Assembly (NCBI GenBank): GCA_026991575.1
Contig: JALXBF010000109.1
Coordinates: 1 to 54,247 of the forward strand
Length of the DNA stretch: 54,247 bases
From: Planctomycetota bacterium
GTDB taxonomy: Bacteria > Planctomycetota > Planctomycetia > JALXBF01
Reading direction: 5' to 3'
Shown: in pieces, positions 1 through 9,440 of the stretch
How positions within the stretch are numbered: the first letter of the stretch is position 1
Layout: each line of letters starts with the position of its first letter
Made by a program: the position numbers and the translations under genes
The notes under the pieces: model-generated
Told to the model about the DNA's origin: nothing
Database searches by the model: none
Seen by the model: only the letters and a program-made list of their open reading frames with translations

Positions 1-23
1 GATCCTGCAGCTTGCGTCGGGGG

Positions 24-54
24 GCGGCAGGGGGGCTTTATGCCCCCCTGCCGC
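24..54. repeat. Perfect 13-bp hairpin (repeat copy A)
   Basis: Arms at 24-36 and 42-54 are perfectly complementary over 13 bp around a 5-base AT loop. The arm and flank resemble segments at 309-340 and 682-712, so I treat this as one copy of a degenerate interspersed hairpin family. No T-tract follows, so it is not a classical intrinsic terminator. Confidence 0.6.
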
Positions 55-225
55 TCTGTTGATGGGTAGCGCGGGCGGTACGGGGTTTGTTTTTCTCCTC
101 CGTGAAGAGTCGCCGGTCGCCGGGGACGGGGGCCGCGGCGTCGGCAAGGTGGCATCGCGCTGGCGCCGGGACGACAGCGAAATCCGCTTGCGCACACTGC
201 CTGCCCAAGGAAACTCGACCAACGG

Positions 226-340
226 GGCCGCGGGCGGGATCGACGCGCCCGCGGCCCGGCGGGGAAGTTTTTTTCTTTGGGGGGCCGACGGCACTACCCA
301 TGAACCTTGCGGAAGGGGGGCAAGAAGCCCTCCTGCCGCT
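226..340. repeat. Paired-hairpin repeat copy B
   Basis: A perfect 11-bp hairpin (226-236 with 246-256) is followed about 50 bases later by an imperfect hairpin at 309-340 that resembles copy A. The same order of two hairpins is seen at 631-712. After the second hairpin both copies share a short segment containing AGGCA and then GCTGACGG. Confidence 0.5.
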
Positions 341-630
341 CGTCAAGGCAGGCTAGCACGTATCCCCGCTGACGGTCGATCGCCAAGCAGGATGTACCGG
401 CGGGTGCGTTTGAGCATCTGCAGCGCTCAGGGTAAGCCGGGACGGTGCTTGGGTGTCACGTCGTGCCATCGGTTGGGGTGGTGCCTGGCATGCGCTTAGT
501 GACAGGCGAACCAGAGACGAAGTGATCGGGCAGCCTACTTCAAACGGGCCGCGGGCGGCTTTACCCCGCGCCGGCCGGAGGTTGATTCCGTAGCACCCGC
601 TGGCCTCCCGCAAGATTCTTTGTTGCCGTG

Positions 631-712
631 CCGCCGCGGGCGGGTCGATCAGGCCCGCGGCGGCGCTATCCGTTCAGCCTTGCGGGAGGGGCGCATAAAG
701 CCCCCTTTCGCC
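631..712. repeat. Paired-hairpin repeat copy C
   Basis: A perfect 11-bp hairpin (631-641 with 653-663) is followed by a weaker hairpin at 682-712. The spacing is shorter than in copy B, but the central sequences are recognisably related. Confidence 0.5.
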
Positions 713-1226
713 CACGAGGCACGCTGACGGGTTGATTCGGCGATGCCCGCGGCAGCGTCCGGGCTACGCCTGGTCGCCTGCTGCCGGGCCGATTCAGCAA
801 TTCCCCTCGGCGGGGTTTCGTGGGGAGTCGCCCCGCTGTCCTTGTCGTCTGCGGGTTCGCAAACTGGCCTTCGGACGGTTACTCGCCACCGCGGCGGGGC
901 CGAGCCAGGGAACGCGGAGCTCGCCAGCTGTCTTGGACCCGGTTCCCACGGGTGTTCGGCCCAGTCTCCTTCCAGTCCCCCGCCCGCCACACCACGCAGT
1001 GCCCCGCGGATCCGCATCCCGCAGCGTACCGTCGGCGCCGTACCGGCCCGCCTGCTTGAGCCGTTGCTGCTCATCGTGCGAAAGCAACCACCGACGTCGT
1101 TGCCTGCGTTTCTGCCGCGTCCTTGGATCCAAAACGGTTCCTCCTCGTCGTCCTCCCCGAAATCCTTGCGCGACAGCGACTGAAGCGGACGCCAAGCAAC
1201 CCCGCACACGGAGGGTGAAATCCCGT

Positions 1227-2591
1227 TCAGTTGCCGTCCTGTCCACCATCGCGAATTGCCAGGATCGCATCACGCTCCCACGGCAACAGCTCCAGCGGTG
1301 TCAGCACCTCCGGATCGCCCTCCGTGCACAGGACCGTGTCCTCCAACCGTAGGTGCAGCCGCTCCTTTCTCACCATCAGCAGTGGTTCCACGTTGAAGAC
1401 GACGCCAGGCACGAATGGCTCCGACGCCTTGCCCACATCATGGACGGCCATGCCCGTGTAGTGACCGGCCACCGGCAACAGATACCGCCCGATGCCCAAT
1501 TCCCTGGCCTTCGCCTGCATCGCCCGCAACACATCGAACATTGTCTTGCCCGGCCGCACCATCGCAATGCCAGCGCGGTGCACCTCTACCAGCTTGTCAT
1601 ACAGTTCCGCGTATCGCGGCGGGAACGGACCTGAAACCGGCCAGCACCGGGTAACGTCGGACGTGTAGTAGTGGTAGTCGGGGCCAGCGTCGATCAGCAG
1701 CATATCGCCCTCGGCAAGGGTGCGGTTGTTGCGCATGTAGTGGAGCTCGACCATGTTCGGACCAGAAGCAACGATCGGTGTCCAGGCAGATCCTCTTGCC
1801 CCATGCGTCAGGAACGTTGCTTCGCAGACGCCGGCCAGCTCTGCTTCCAGGATGCCCGGTCGCGTGCGGCGAATCGCCGCTCGTAACGCCAACGCCGTGA
1901 TGCGTGCCGCACGACGCATCAACTCGATTTCCCGTTTGCTCTTGACCCGGCGCATCGCGTCGCTGATCGGCTCAATCGGCTTTAACGCCACCTGCTTGTC
2001 TGCCAACAACTGCCGCAACGCAGCTCGAAACGCTGCTACATCGCCCACCGGCCGGTAGCCGGGTAACAGCGGGAACGGCCGATGAAAGGCATCCCTTGCC
2101 TGTGCCATGCCTTCTCCCGGGTAACTCTGCACGTAGAAGACCTTGCTCGACTCAGCCAGCTCCTTCAGATCGGCAGCCAGCCGGGTAGCCGGCCGGATCT
2201 CCGTGATGCCTCGTGCCCGTAGCTCGTCGCTCTGCCTGTGCACGCGAGCTGGCCAGGGAACGTAAAGCGTGGCGGCAACAGCGACCTGTTTCCGGCCTCT
2301 GCCGCGCACAACCAGCACCGCATCCGGCCCGGCGTAGCCGCTGAAGTAGTAGAACGTGTTGTACTGCCGGAATGGACGGAATCGATCGGGTTTCGGTGCA
2401 CCCTTGAGCACGGCGACGGCCGATGGTCCGAGCTCATCGGCCAGCCGCTCCACGCGAGCCCGGAACTCCTCTGCAGCGAGCCCTTCGGTGACCTGCTCGC
2501 CCCGTGCAGTCCGCAGTGCGCCCACTCCCACTACCAGAAGCAGCGCCAACTTCCATCGGAACGGACACCGGCCTTCGCCACGTCCACGCAT
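1227..2591 (-). CDS. Exported Xaa-Pro aminopeptidase (M24B family)
   Basis: Metallopeptidase that removes an N-terminal residue preceding proline. Residues 1-31 form a signal peptide (basic start, hydrophobic LALLLVVGVGAL), so the protein probably acts outside the cytoplasm. Residues 35-190 match the aminopeptidase P N-terminal domain (FRQYNTFYYFSGY). The C-terminal pita-bread domain keeps all five metal ligands: D301 and D312 (LLIDAG...YTSDVTR), H377 (GHYTG), E402 (FNVEP) and E417 (RLED); H384 in VHD is also kept. At 454 residues the length fits the family. The ATG follows a GAGGAG ribosome site at good spacing. It is monocistronic, ending into the gene-free left end. Confidence 0.9.
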   Translation of the reverse strand: MRGRGEGRCPFRWKLALLLVVGVGALRTARGEQVTEGLAAEEFRARVERLADELGPSAVAVLKGAPKPDRFRPFRQYNTFYYFSGYAGPDAVLVVRGRGRKQVAVAATLYVPWPARVHRQSDELRARGITEIRPATRLAADLKELAESSKVFYVQSYPGEGMAQARDAFHRPFPLLPGYRPVGDVAAFRAALRQLLADKQVALKPIEPISDAMRRVKSKREIELMRRAARITALALRAAIRRTRPGILEAELAGVCEATFLTHGARGSAWTPIVASGPNMVELHYMRNNRTLAEGDMLLIDAGPDYHYYTSDVTRCWPVSGPFPPRYAELYDKLVEVHRAGIAMVRPGKTMFDVLRAMQAKARELGIGRYLLPVAGHYTGMAVHDVGKASEPFVPGVVFNVEPLLMVRKERLHLRLEDTVLCTEGDPEVLTPLELLPWERDAILAIRDGGQDGN

Positions 2592-3374
2592 TGGCTTTTC
2601 TCCTCGACAGGACTTCCCCCGTGCTCACGAGCTTCTCTGAAGCCGAACTCATCCGCACTGTAGGCCTCAGTCTATCCAGCCGGTACGCTCGCTACGCACC
2701 GGCGGTACACGATGAAACCTCTCTGGCGGGAGCTGAGGGGGGCGCGCGTGGGGCAGCGGGTGCCGGAAGGCCAGCTCGGTTCTTGTCGGGTGAGGGAGGG
2801 GCACAGGGCCGGTTCAGCCCGACCGTGCCCAGGCACACAGGCCAGCGCGTGCTGTGCGGCCTATCCTGGTCTGCGATGTTGCGCGGTGCCAAGAGCAGTG
2901 CTTGGCAGGCTCGGTGGCTGATCGCTGGATGTGGCGTCTGACGCCGCGGGACAGGCCGCGGCGTTGGGAAGCAAGGAGACCGATCGGCTACGCGGGGGCT
3001 ATCCACGCCAGCGTTGCCTCCAGGGGGGCTGCCGCTGCCGGCCGTGCACTCACCGAAGCGGCGCGGACGGAAGTCGCACGGGCCAACCCGTTCCGCACGC
3101 GGTCGACCCTCCGGTTTCCCGCGCCGCCTCGCAGCCACCCTATCGGGGGTTGGGTGCATGAGCCGAATTGGCCCAGGGCGCCGCATCGAAGCCGGATCTG
3201 GTACACCCAGAATCTGTTACCATGGAACGCGGTTGCCGTGTGATCTCACGCGCGCGGCACGCGGGTGTCCGGTAATCGGACTGAGTTGCGGTGAGATAGA
3301 ATAGAGAGCACGTTCCAAGCGCGAAAGCACGTGAGCCGAACGCCGAGCTGGGCTTTCCGTCGGCCCGATGGGTC
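2592..3374. other. Intergenic region with one strong hairpin
   Basis: About 780 bases between the divergent aminopeptidase and phosphatase genes. Reading frames in it are Arg/Pro-rich and unconvincing. It should contain both promoters, but I could not identify a clear -35/-10 pair. The only distinct structure is the hairpin at 2941-2964. Confidence 0.5.
2941..2964. repeat. Perfect 9-bp GC hairpin
   Basis: Arms 2941-2949 and 2956-2964 are perfectly complementary with a 6-base loop. No T-tract follows on either strand. Its role is unknown; a leader structure for the phosphatase gene is possible. Confidence 0.45.
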
Positions 3375-4148
3375 ATGATCCGTATCCTGGCTGCTGGCAA
3401 ATCCGTCAAGGGGCCCGTTCGCAAACGGAACGAGGATGCGCTGTTTCTGGACCCAGACCAACGGCTTTTCCTCGTCGCCGACGGCATGGGCGGACAACGG
3501 GGCGGCGAGCGGGCAAGCCAGCTGGCCATGAACGTCTTTGCCGAAACCATCTGCCCCTGGCCCGTTCCACCCGGAGCTCCGGACGAGGCGGTCGAGCAGC
3601 TGCTGCGCTCGGCAATCGTGAAGGCTAACAGCGAGATCATGAGCCTGGCATCGATCGAGCCGGCCTACCACGGCATGGGGACGACCATTGTCTTCGCCTA
3701 CTTCGTCCCGCCGGACCGTGCCTACGTCGGAGGCATCGGCGACAGCCGCTGCTACTACCTGCGCAATAACCAACTCCGCCAGCTCACCGAGGACCACTCT
3801 GTCGACCAGTACCTACGCAAGCACGGCCTGGTCGGCGAGGATCGTGCCATGGCCTCCCGCTTCCGTAACACCCTCTGGAATTACCTGGGTACGAAGGAGG
3901 CCTATGAAGGCACGGACATCCTCGTGCTGGCCGTGCGTCCCAGGGATCGGATGCTGCTGACGACCGACGGGCTCACGTCCGTGGTTAGCGATAGAGAGAT
4001 TGCCGAGCTGCTTCAGCAAGCCAGCACGCCGGACGAAGCCGTCTCGGCACTGGTGGGCGAAGCGCTGGCTCAGGGGTCGCGCGACAACATCACCTGTGTG
4101 GTCATCTTCTTCGAAGAGGCACCCCACGAAGATCAAACCGCGCAATAG
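3375..4148 (+). CDS. PP2C-type Ser/Thr protein phosphatase
   Basis: Metal-dependent phosphatase that dephosphorylates Ser/Thr on proteins, normally opposing Hanks-type kinases in the cytoplasm. All bacterial Stp/PrpC motifs are visible: RNEDA near residue 19, VADGMGG near 35, GMGTT near 97, the GDSR motif near 119, TTDGLT near 196 and GSRDNIT near 237. At 257 residues it is a single catalytic domain without a membrane anchor or sensor. The ATG at 3375 has only a weak ribosome site; it is chosen because RNEDA then falls at the usual distance from the start. Its 3' end overlaps the convergent FAA-hydrolase gene by 16 bases. No kinase gene is nearby. Confidence 0.92.
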   Translation: MIRILAAGKSVKGPVRKRNEDALFLDPDQRLFLVADGMGGQRGGERASQLAMNVFAETICPWPVPPGAPDEAVEQLLRSAIVKANSEIMSLASIEPAYHGMGTTIVFAYFVPPDRAYVGGIGDSRCYYLRNNQLRQLTEDHSVDQYLRKHGLVGEDRAMASRFRNTLWNYLGTKEAYEGTDILVLAVRPRDRMLLTTDGLTSVVSDREIAELLQQASTPDEAVSALVGEALAQGSRDNITCVVIFFEEAPHEDQTAQ

Positions 4149-4978
4149 ACGCCGGTCTCCAGTTTCCCGATACCGTCCACAGCGATCACGATGCGGTCAT
4201 CGTGCTGGAGCGTGAAGTCATCGGGCGGGATGATCCCGGTCCCGGTCAAGAGCACCACCCCCCGTTCGAACCGCTGGTCACGGACCAGCCAGCGGGCCAG
4301 TTCATGAGGTGATCGGACCATCTGCTCCAGAGCAGTCCTACCCGTAAACACGGTCGTCCTGCCCCGCACGATTTCCATTTGAATACTCTTTGTCTGCCAT
4401 GGTTCGAACTCATCGCATGTGACCAGCACGGGGCCAAGCGCACAGCAATCGGCGAACACTTTCGCCTGTGGCAGGTACAGTGGGTTTTCCCCCTCGATGT
4501 CGCGGCAGGAGACGTCGTCGCCGATCGTGTAGGCGACCACCTGACCCGACGGTGCAACGAAGACGGCCAGCTCCGGTTCCGGCACGCACCATCGCGTGTC
4601 GCTGCGCACTCGCACGCGGCCACCGGGGCCAACGACGCGATCGGGCGTCGCTTTCAGGAACAGCTCCGGCCGCTCAGCCCGGTAAACCTTTTCGTAGAAG
4701 AACCCGCCATCATGCGACTCTAGCTTGCGGGCTTCCTCGCTGCGCTTGTACGTCACACCTGCGGCCCACACCTCCTGCCCTTCCAACGGTGCCAGCAACC
4801 GGACGCGCTGAACCGGCCAGCTCCGTGAGCGGTCTACGGCGGCCTCCGCGGCGTCTGCCGGCTCGGGTGCAAGCAACACGTCGGTCAGCCCGACACCGTC
4901 CAACGGATGCACCCACTGCCCCTCGATCAGACCGGCAAACACGCGACCGTCCTCGGCTTCAAAGCGACACAGACGCAT
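4133..4978 (-). CDS. Fumarylacetoacetate hydrolase family protein
   Basis: Cytoplasmic enzyme of the FAA hydrolase/2-keto acid hydratase superfamily, which act on 2-oxo acids or diketones with a divalent metal. The C-terminal core has the characteristic block GDDVSCRDIEGENPLYLPQ (about residues 152-170) and the later GTGIIPP. Family members with the RD.E..NP.YLPQAK pattern include sugar-acid degradation enzymes such as keto-deoxy-sugar-acid hydrolases and dehydratases, so that is more likely than tyrosine breakdown, but the substrate is not readable. The start lies 3 bases after the stop of the upstream membrane glycosyltransferase, so the two are probably cotranscribed. The stop overlaps the convergent phosphatase gene by 16 bases. 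Confidence 0.85.
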   Translation of the reverse strand: MRLCRFEAEDGRVFAGLIEGQWVHPLDGVGLTDVLLAPEPADAAEAAVDRSRSWPVQRVRLLAPLEGQEVWAAGVTYKRSEEARKLESHDGGFFYEKVYRAERPELFLKATPDRVVGPGGRVRVRSDTRWCVPEPELAVFVAPSGQVVAYTIGDDVSCRDIEGENPLYLPQAKVFADCCALGPVLVTCDEFEPWQTKSIQMEIVRGRTTVFTGRTALEQMVRSPHELARWLVRDQRFERGVVLLTGTGIIPPDDFTLQHDDRIVIAVDGIGKLETGVYCAV

Positions 4979-4981
4979 TGT

Positions 4982-6886
4982 TCAACTCCCGTTCACAGCA
5001 CCTGTCCCCAACGGCCGGCGGCTTCTTGCTGGAGGCGGTTCGGAGCCCCCCAACGATGCCCCGCTGCCCGCTACCAGCAAGTACAGGCCGGCTGCAGCCG
5101 CGAGCCACCCATACTCGTAGGCCAGGCGGGCAGCGACCGGACCCGGCCGTTGGTCGTCATAGGCAACGTACACAGGCGGTACAGCCTGCCGATAGAGTGC
5201 TTCTCCCGGTGTCCGCCACACGAGGGGTGTTCTTAGCCCCGCGGGATGCTCGATGCGCAGCACGCTGCCTGCTGTCGCCTGCACCGTCATGCGCCACCAG
5301 CTGCCGCCGGCCGGGCTCAGCCGTAGCGGACGACCGTTAACCGCCACCTGCACCGGGCGGCCGGAGAGCCGAACCGCGAACTCGTACGTTCCCGTCACGG
5401 GCACGTAGACGGCGGCGCTTTTGGTCTGCTGGGGCGGCCGGCCCGAGCCAACGGCTAGATTGGCCAGGGGGCGTGCGGCAAGGCCGACAAGCACTAGCGC
5501 GGCGCCCAACCAGCCCGCCGGCCCGAGCCTCGTTCTCGGGCATGCGGCAACGAAGAACCGGACGAGTTGCGGACCGGCCAGCACACCGGCTCCCACGGCC
5601 AGCACCGCTGCAGCACCGGCTGCGAACCATCCCACCGTGCCGCCGTGTTGGATCAGCTGCACCCACCACCAGTCAGGCCAGTCGGCTTGGCCCGTCGCCA
5701 GGATCGACAGCGTGGGTACAAACAGGTGCTCGGCTTCGGTTGCCAGAGCTGACCGCCAGCCTGCGCGTTCCGCGAACGGGTGGGAACCGGAGGCGACGAG
5801 CTGAAGGAGGATGCTGAATGCCAACACCGTGGCCAGCGCGAACTGGCCGCGCGGGTGAGCTCGGTCCCACAGCTCGGCGACTGCCAGTGCCGTCAGTGGC
5901 AACACGGGCAGCAGCAACCTGGGACCCCAGCAGTAGCCCCCGTGCCAGGTCCACCAGCACGCGACGGCAACCAGGTAAACGGCGGCCGCCGTGACGCTCA
6001 ACCGGACCTGGCGTTGTCCTGACCACGCCAAGCCCCACAGGAGGCCAATGGCACTGAGGGGCGAGAACCAGAGCAGGCCCTTGCCGCTGGAGAAGAGCAG
6101 CCCGTAGAGGCCAGCCAGCGGTGGGGTCAGGAACGTCTCGCCCTGGTACCCGCCGGCCAGCCACGGGTCGCCACGCAGCACGTTCGTCAGCACCGTTAGC
6201 ACACCGCCAACGACTGTGCCGGCGGCCAAAGCCATCCGCTCACCGCGTCGCGTCGCCAGAAGAGCGAACGCCGGGAGCAGCAAGGCCAGGTCCGGGCGGC
6301 ACCAGATGGCAGCCGACCAGCATAAGCTGGTGGCCCCTGCTGGCCAGCCCCGTGCCAGACTGGCCACGGTCGCTGCCAACCAAAAAGCAGCGACCGGCTG
6401 CACGTAAAGCGACCCGGCGTACGCGAAGGCGAGGCTGCCGAGGCCATAAGCGAGCAGCAGAAAGGTGCAGGCTGCCGGGCTGTAGCCCCAGGCAGCGGCG
6501 GTCGTGCCGAGTAGTGCAGCCGTGCCGGCCAGGACAGCGGCGCCGAAGCAGAACAGCACGGCGTCGCGAAGCTGTGTGGCTGCCGCGTTCCGTTCCCATT
6601 GTGGACCGGCGACCAACCGGGCGGCCGTGCGGCCTGCCAACTCAAATGGCACTGCCATCAGCGACGGTAGCGGGCTGTAGCGGCTGTAGCGGCGGTCGTT
6701 GAGCGGCTCGTACAGTTGCCACGAACCCCGCTCCACCAACGATCGGGTCGTCTGGTACACGTGCCCTTCGTCGACGCTGGTGCCGTGTCCCCGGTTGAAG
6801 AGGACTGCCATGCAGAGGATGCCGATCAGCACCGGCCAGCCAGCATGCCGCTTGATTGTTGGAGCCATCGGTGTTGTGGATATCAC
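4982..6886 (-). CDS. Polytopic membrane glycosyltransferase (GT-C fold)
   Basis: 634 residues with about eleven hydrophobic segments. The N-terminal region has a first membrane helix followed by a periplasmic loop beginning SVDEGHVYQTTRSL, the acidic D-E motif of GT39/GT83-like (ArnT/RgtA type) enzymes that use lipid-phosphate sugar donors. A non-membrane stretch near residues 490-580 (TGTYEFAVRLSG...) looks like a beta-sandwich outside the cell, followed by a last membrane helix near 600-620. The likely role is adding sugar to an envelope lipid, polymer or protein; the acceptor is unknown. ATG at 6886 or the in-frame ATG six codons later are both possible starts. Confidence 0.75.
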   Translation of the reverse strand: MISTTPMAPTIKRHAGWPVLIGILCMAVLFNRGHGTSVDEGHVYQTTRSLVERGSWQLYEPLNDRRYSRYSPLPSLMAVPFELAGRTAARLVAGPQWERNAAATQLRDAVLFCFGAAVLAGTAALLGTTAAAWGYSPAACTFLLLAYGLGSLAFAYAGSLYVQPVAAFWLAATVASLARGWPAGATSLCWSAAIWCRPDLALLLPAFALLATRRGERMALAAGTVVGGVLTVLTNVLRGDPWLAGGYQGETFLTPPLAGLYGLLFSSGKGLLWFSPLSAIGLLWGLAWSGQRQVRLSVTAAAVYLVAVACWWTWHGGYCWGPRLLLPVLPLTALAVAELWDRAHPRGQFALATVLAFSILLQLVASGSHPFAERAGWRSALATEAEHLFVPTLSILATGQADWPDWWWVQLIQHGGTVGWFAAGAAAVLAVGAGVLAGPQLVRFFVAACPRTRLGPAGWLGAALVLVGLAARPLANLAVGSGRPPQQTKSAAVYVPVTGTYEFAVRLSGRPVQVAVNGRPLRLSPAGGSWWRMTVQATAGSVLRIEHPAGLRTPLVWRTPGEALYRQAVPPVYVAYDDQRPGPVAARLAYEYGWLAAAAGLYLLVAGSGASLGGSEPPPARSRRPLGTGAVNGS

Positions 6887-7062
6887 GACGCGGAAGACTA
6901 CGGATCGCAGTATTTCGGATGGTCGTTGTGTAGAGGTTTGCCGTGAGCTCGATGACGCGGCAACGGGGACCGAAGCCGATACAGTTTAGCGACCCGCCGG
7001 GCGGAGGCTGCACCAGTTTGCGAGCATGAACCGAACGGCACGGCCGTGTGAGGGCAATGACA

Positions 7063-7962
7063 ATGGGCCGGCGGAGAGGTGTCCTGCTGGGAGCACACCT
7101 ATCGATAAGCGGTGGCTACTATCGGGCGGTGGAGCGTGCGGCGGAGCTGGGCTGCGACACCGTGCAGCTCTTCACACGCAGCAACGTCCAATGGCGTGCC
7201 AGACCACTGACTGAGGAGGACTGCACGCTGTTCCGCCGAGCTCTACGGCGCACGGGCGTGCGGCTGCCGTCAGCCCATGCCAACTACCTGATTAATCTTG
7301 GCAGCGCCGAGCGGGCGAAGCGGGAGCGGTCGATCCGGGCGCTGGTCGATGAAGTGGAACGATGCCATCGGCTGGGCATCGGCTACCTGGTGCTGCACCC
7401 TGGCGCGCATCAGGGTGACGGGGAGCGGCAGGGGATTGCTCGGGTAGCCCGGGCGCTGGACCGGGTGCTCCGCGCGTCGGCGGGCCTGGAGGTCCGCATC
7501 TTGCTGGAGAACACCGCCGGCCAGGGCACGAGCCTTGGCTATCGCTTTGAGCATCTGAAAGCATTGCTTGAGCGTTGCCGAGAACCAGAGCGATTGGGGA
7601 TCTGTCTGGACACGTGTCATCTGTTCGCGGCCGGCTATCCGCTGGCACCGCAGGCCGCTTACGAACGGACCATGGAGGAGTTCGATCGAACGGTCGGTCT
7701 GCGCCAGGTTCGGGTCGTGCACCTGAACGACTCGAAGAAGCCGCTCGGTTCGCGTGTGGACCGGCATGAGCACATAGGGGAGGGGAAGCTGGGCTTGACG
7801 CCGTTTCGGCTGCTGCTGGCGGATCGAGCGTTTCGGGGGCTGCCGATGTACCTGGAGACGCCCAAGGGCGTGCGTAACGGCGTGGACATGGACCTCGTAA
7901 ACTTGAACCGGTTGCGGCGGTTGGTGACCGATACCGTGCCGCGTGGACGGAAACCCGGTTAG
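7063..7962 (+). CDS. nfo: Deoxyribonuclease IV (AP endonuclease, Nfo)
   Basis: Cuts DNA 5' of abasic sites in base-excision repair, using a three-zinc centre in a TIM barrel. The sequence shows GAHLSISGG at the start, then the metal-ligand motifs SAHANY, VLHPGAH, LENTAGQG, CLDTCHLF, HLNDSK, DRHEHIGEG and LETPKG in the usual order. Length (299 residues from this start) is normal. ATG 7063 is preferred because GAGGG sits 8 bases upstream; an ATG at 7057 and a GTG at 7048 lie in the same frame but are spaced badly. It diverges from the glycosyltransferase gene and is followed closely by the amidase. Confidence 0.95.
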   Translation: MGRRRGVLLGAHLSISGGYYRAVERAAELGCDTVQLFTRSNVQWRARPLTEEDCTLFRRALRRTGVRLPSAHANYLINLGSAERAKRERSIRALVDEVERCHRLGIGYLVLHPGAHQGDGERQGIARVARALDRVLRASAGLEVRILLENTAGQGTSLGYRFEHLKALLERCREPERLGICLDTCHLFAAGYPLAPQAAYERTMEEFDRTVGLRQVRVVHLNDSKKPLGSRVDRHEHIGEGKLGLTPFRLLLADRAFRGLPMYLETPKGVRNGVDMDLVNLNRLRRLVTDTVPRGRKPG

Positions 7963-7977
7963 GGCGGGATTCTGGAC

Positions 7978-9348
7978 GTGATCGGGACAATGCGTCTCTG
8001 GCCCGAGCCGCTGGAGACCGTCTCGGGGCTGGCCACGGCGATCCGCGCCGGGGAGCTGAGCGCCAAGGAGGCGGCGGAGCGGTGCATCCGTCGGATCCAG
8101 CGGTTGGAGCACAAGTTGGATGCTTGGGCCTATATCGACTCTGACGATGTCATGGCTCAGGCAGCGTATCTGGACCGGCTGGCTGCCAAGCGCCGTTGGC
8201 TCGGGCCGTTGCACGGTGTGCCCATCGGGATCAAGGACATCATTGACGTTGCTGGTTGGCCGACCGGTTGTGGGTTTCCGCCCTGGCGGGAACGGCGTGC
8301 CCGGCGGGACGCCTGGGTCGTGCGGCGGTTGAGGATGGCTGGTGCGATCATCTTAGGCAAGACCGTCACCACGCAGTTCGCCGCCTTTGATCCCCCACCG
8401 ACCGCTAACCCGTGGCGCCATGACCGCACGCCGGGCGGGTCATCCAGCGGCTCGGCGGCGGCGGTGGCAGCGGCCATGTGTCCGGCGGCGCTGGGCACGC
8501 AGACTGGTGGGTCCATCCTGCGGCCCGCCGCCTATTGCGGTGTCGTTGGGCTGAAGCCGACGTTTGGCAGGGTGAGTGTGCGGGGGGTGTTCCCGTTTGC
8601 GCCCAGGCTCGATCACGTCGGTCCAATCACTCGTTCAGTACGCGATGCGGCCCTGTTGCTGGACGTGCTAGCCGGGCCGGATCCCCGCTCCGTGCGGTCG
8701 TCCCTGACAGCGACGCGGACCGTGGAGGCGTACGACGCGGCGGTTGATCGGTGCCACCTGCGGGTCGGACTGCTGTCGGCTTTCTTCAAGGAGCGCGCTA
8801 CGGAGGACGCTTGGTTGGTGGCGGAGCGGGCGGCGATGCTGCTGGCGCGGTCGGGGGCGCGGATCGCTGCCGTGGAGGAGATCTCTGCCGAGCTGATCGA
8901 AGACGTTCTGGCCGAGCACCGCGTGATCATGACAGCCGAGGCGGCGTTCGTGCACCGTAAGCTGTTCGCCCGGTACCGAGACGAGTACGCACCGCGAATC
9001 GGACAGGTCATCGAGGAAGGCAACCGCGTGTCGGCGGCACAGTACCTGGAGGCGTGCCGCGCACAGGATCGCTTCCGCCGCCTCGTACGCCGGCTCTTCG
9101 ACCGGTACGACCTGATCATCACGCCGGCCACGCCCGATCGAGCCCCAGATCGGTCCACCACGGGACCCCCCGTGTTCCAGTCGCCCTGGAGCTTTGCCGG
9201 CGTACCCACGATCGCTCTGCCGGCACGGCTCTCCGTGGACCAGCTGCCCCTGGGGGTCCAATTGATTGCCAACTGGGGGAGGGAACGCTGCCTGATCCGG
9301 GCCGCTGCGCTGGTGGAGCACTTGCTCCGCGAGGATGCTGGCCAGTGA
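7978..9348 (+). CDS. Amidase-signature-family amidase
   Basis: Hydrolyses a carboxamide using a Ser-cisSer-Lys triad. The catalytic Lys lies in VPIGIKDIID (near residue 84), the Ser pair in the signature GGSSSGSAAA and TQTGGSI (near 158-182), followed by GVVGLKPT. At 456 residues it resembles GatA, but there is no gatB or gatC nearby and the C-terminal part is shorter. A stand-alone amidase is therefore more likely than the tRNA amidotransferase subunit. The start is GTG 15 bases after the nfo stop, so the two may be cotranscribed; an ATG four codons later is an alternative. Substrate unknown. Confidence 0.85.
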   Translation: MIGTMRLWPEPLETVSGLATAIRAGELSAKEAAERCIRRIQRLEHKLDAWAYIDSDDVMAQAAYLDRLAAKRRWLGPLHGVPIGIKDIIDVAGWPTGCGFPPWRERRARRDAWVVRRLRMAGAIILGKTVTTQFAAFDPPPTANPWRHDRTPGGSSSGSAAAVAAAMCPAALGTQTGGSILRPAAYCGVVGLKPTFGRVSVRGVFPFAPRLDHVGPITRSVRDAALLLDVLAGPDPRSVRSSLTATRTVEAYDAAVDRCHLRVGLLSAFFKERATEDAWLVAERAAMLLARSGARIAAVEEISAELIEDVLAEHRVIMTAEAAFVHRKLFARYRDEYAPRIGQVIEEGNRVSAAQYLEACRAQDRFRRLVRRLFDRYDLIITPATPDRAPDRSTTGPPVFQSPWSFAGVPTIALPARLSVDQLPLGVQLIANWGRERCLIRAAALVEHLLREDAGQ

Positions 9349-9440
9349 CCCTGACGGTGCTGCCGGTGCCGTGGCGGCCGCCGAAGCGGCCAGCCGGTGT
9401 AGGATTTAGCGGTAGGCACATTCCAGAAAGGGGGCCTTCG

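Larger units (their letters stand above)
1..1226. other. Gene-free region with hairpin repeats
   Basis: No reading frame here looks like a protein: all candidates are Arg/Pro/Gly-rich, overlap each other on both strands and match no family I recognise. The region instead carries several perfect or near-perfect hairpins that resemble one another (see the repeat entries). The 3' end of the aminopeptidase gene on the minus strand lies at 1227, so this is also its downstream region. Confidence 0.6.

Noticed and set aside
7978-9348. Annotation as gatA
   Set aside because: No gatB or gatC nearby, and the C-terminal part is shorter than in GatA; a generic amidase fits better.
9054-9440. N-terminal extension of the large TPR gene into the amidase gene
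   Set aside because: The signal peptide and ribosome site at 9441 mark the start, and the extension is out of frame with the real amidase product.
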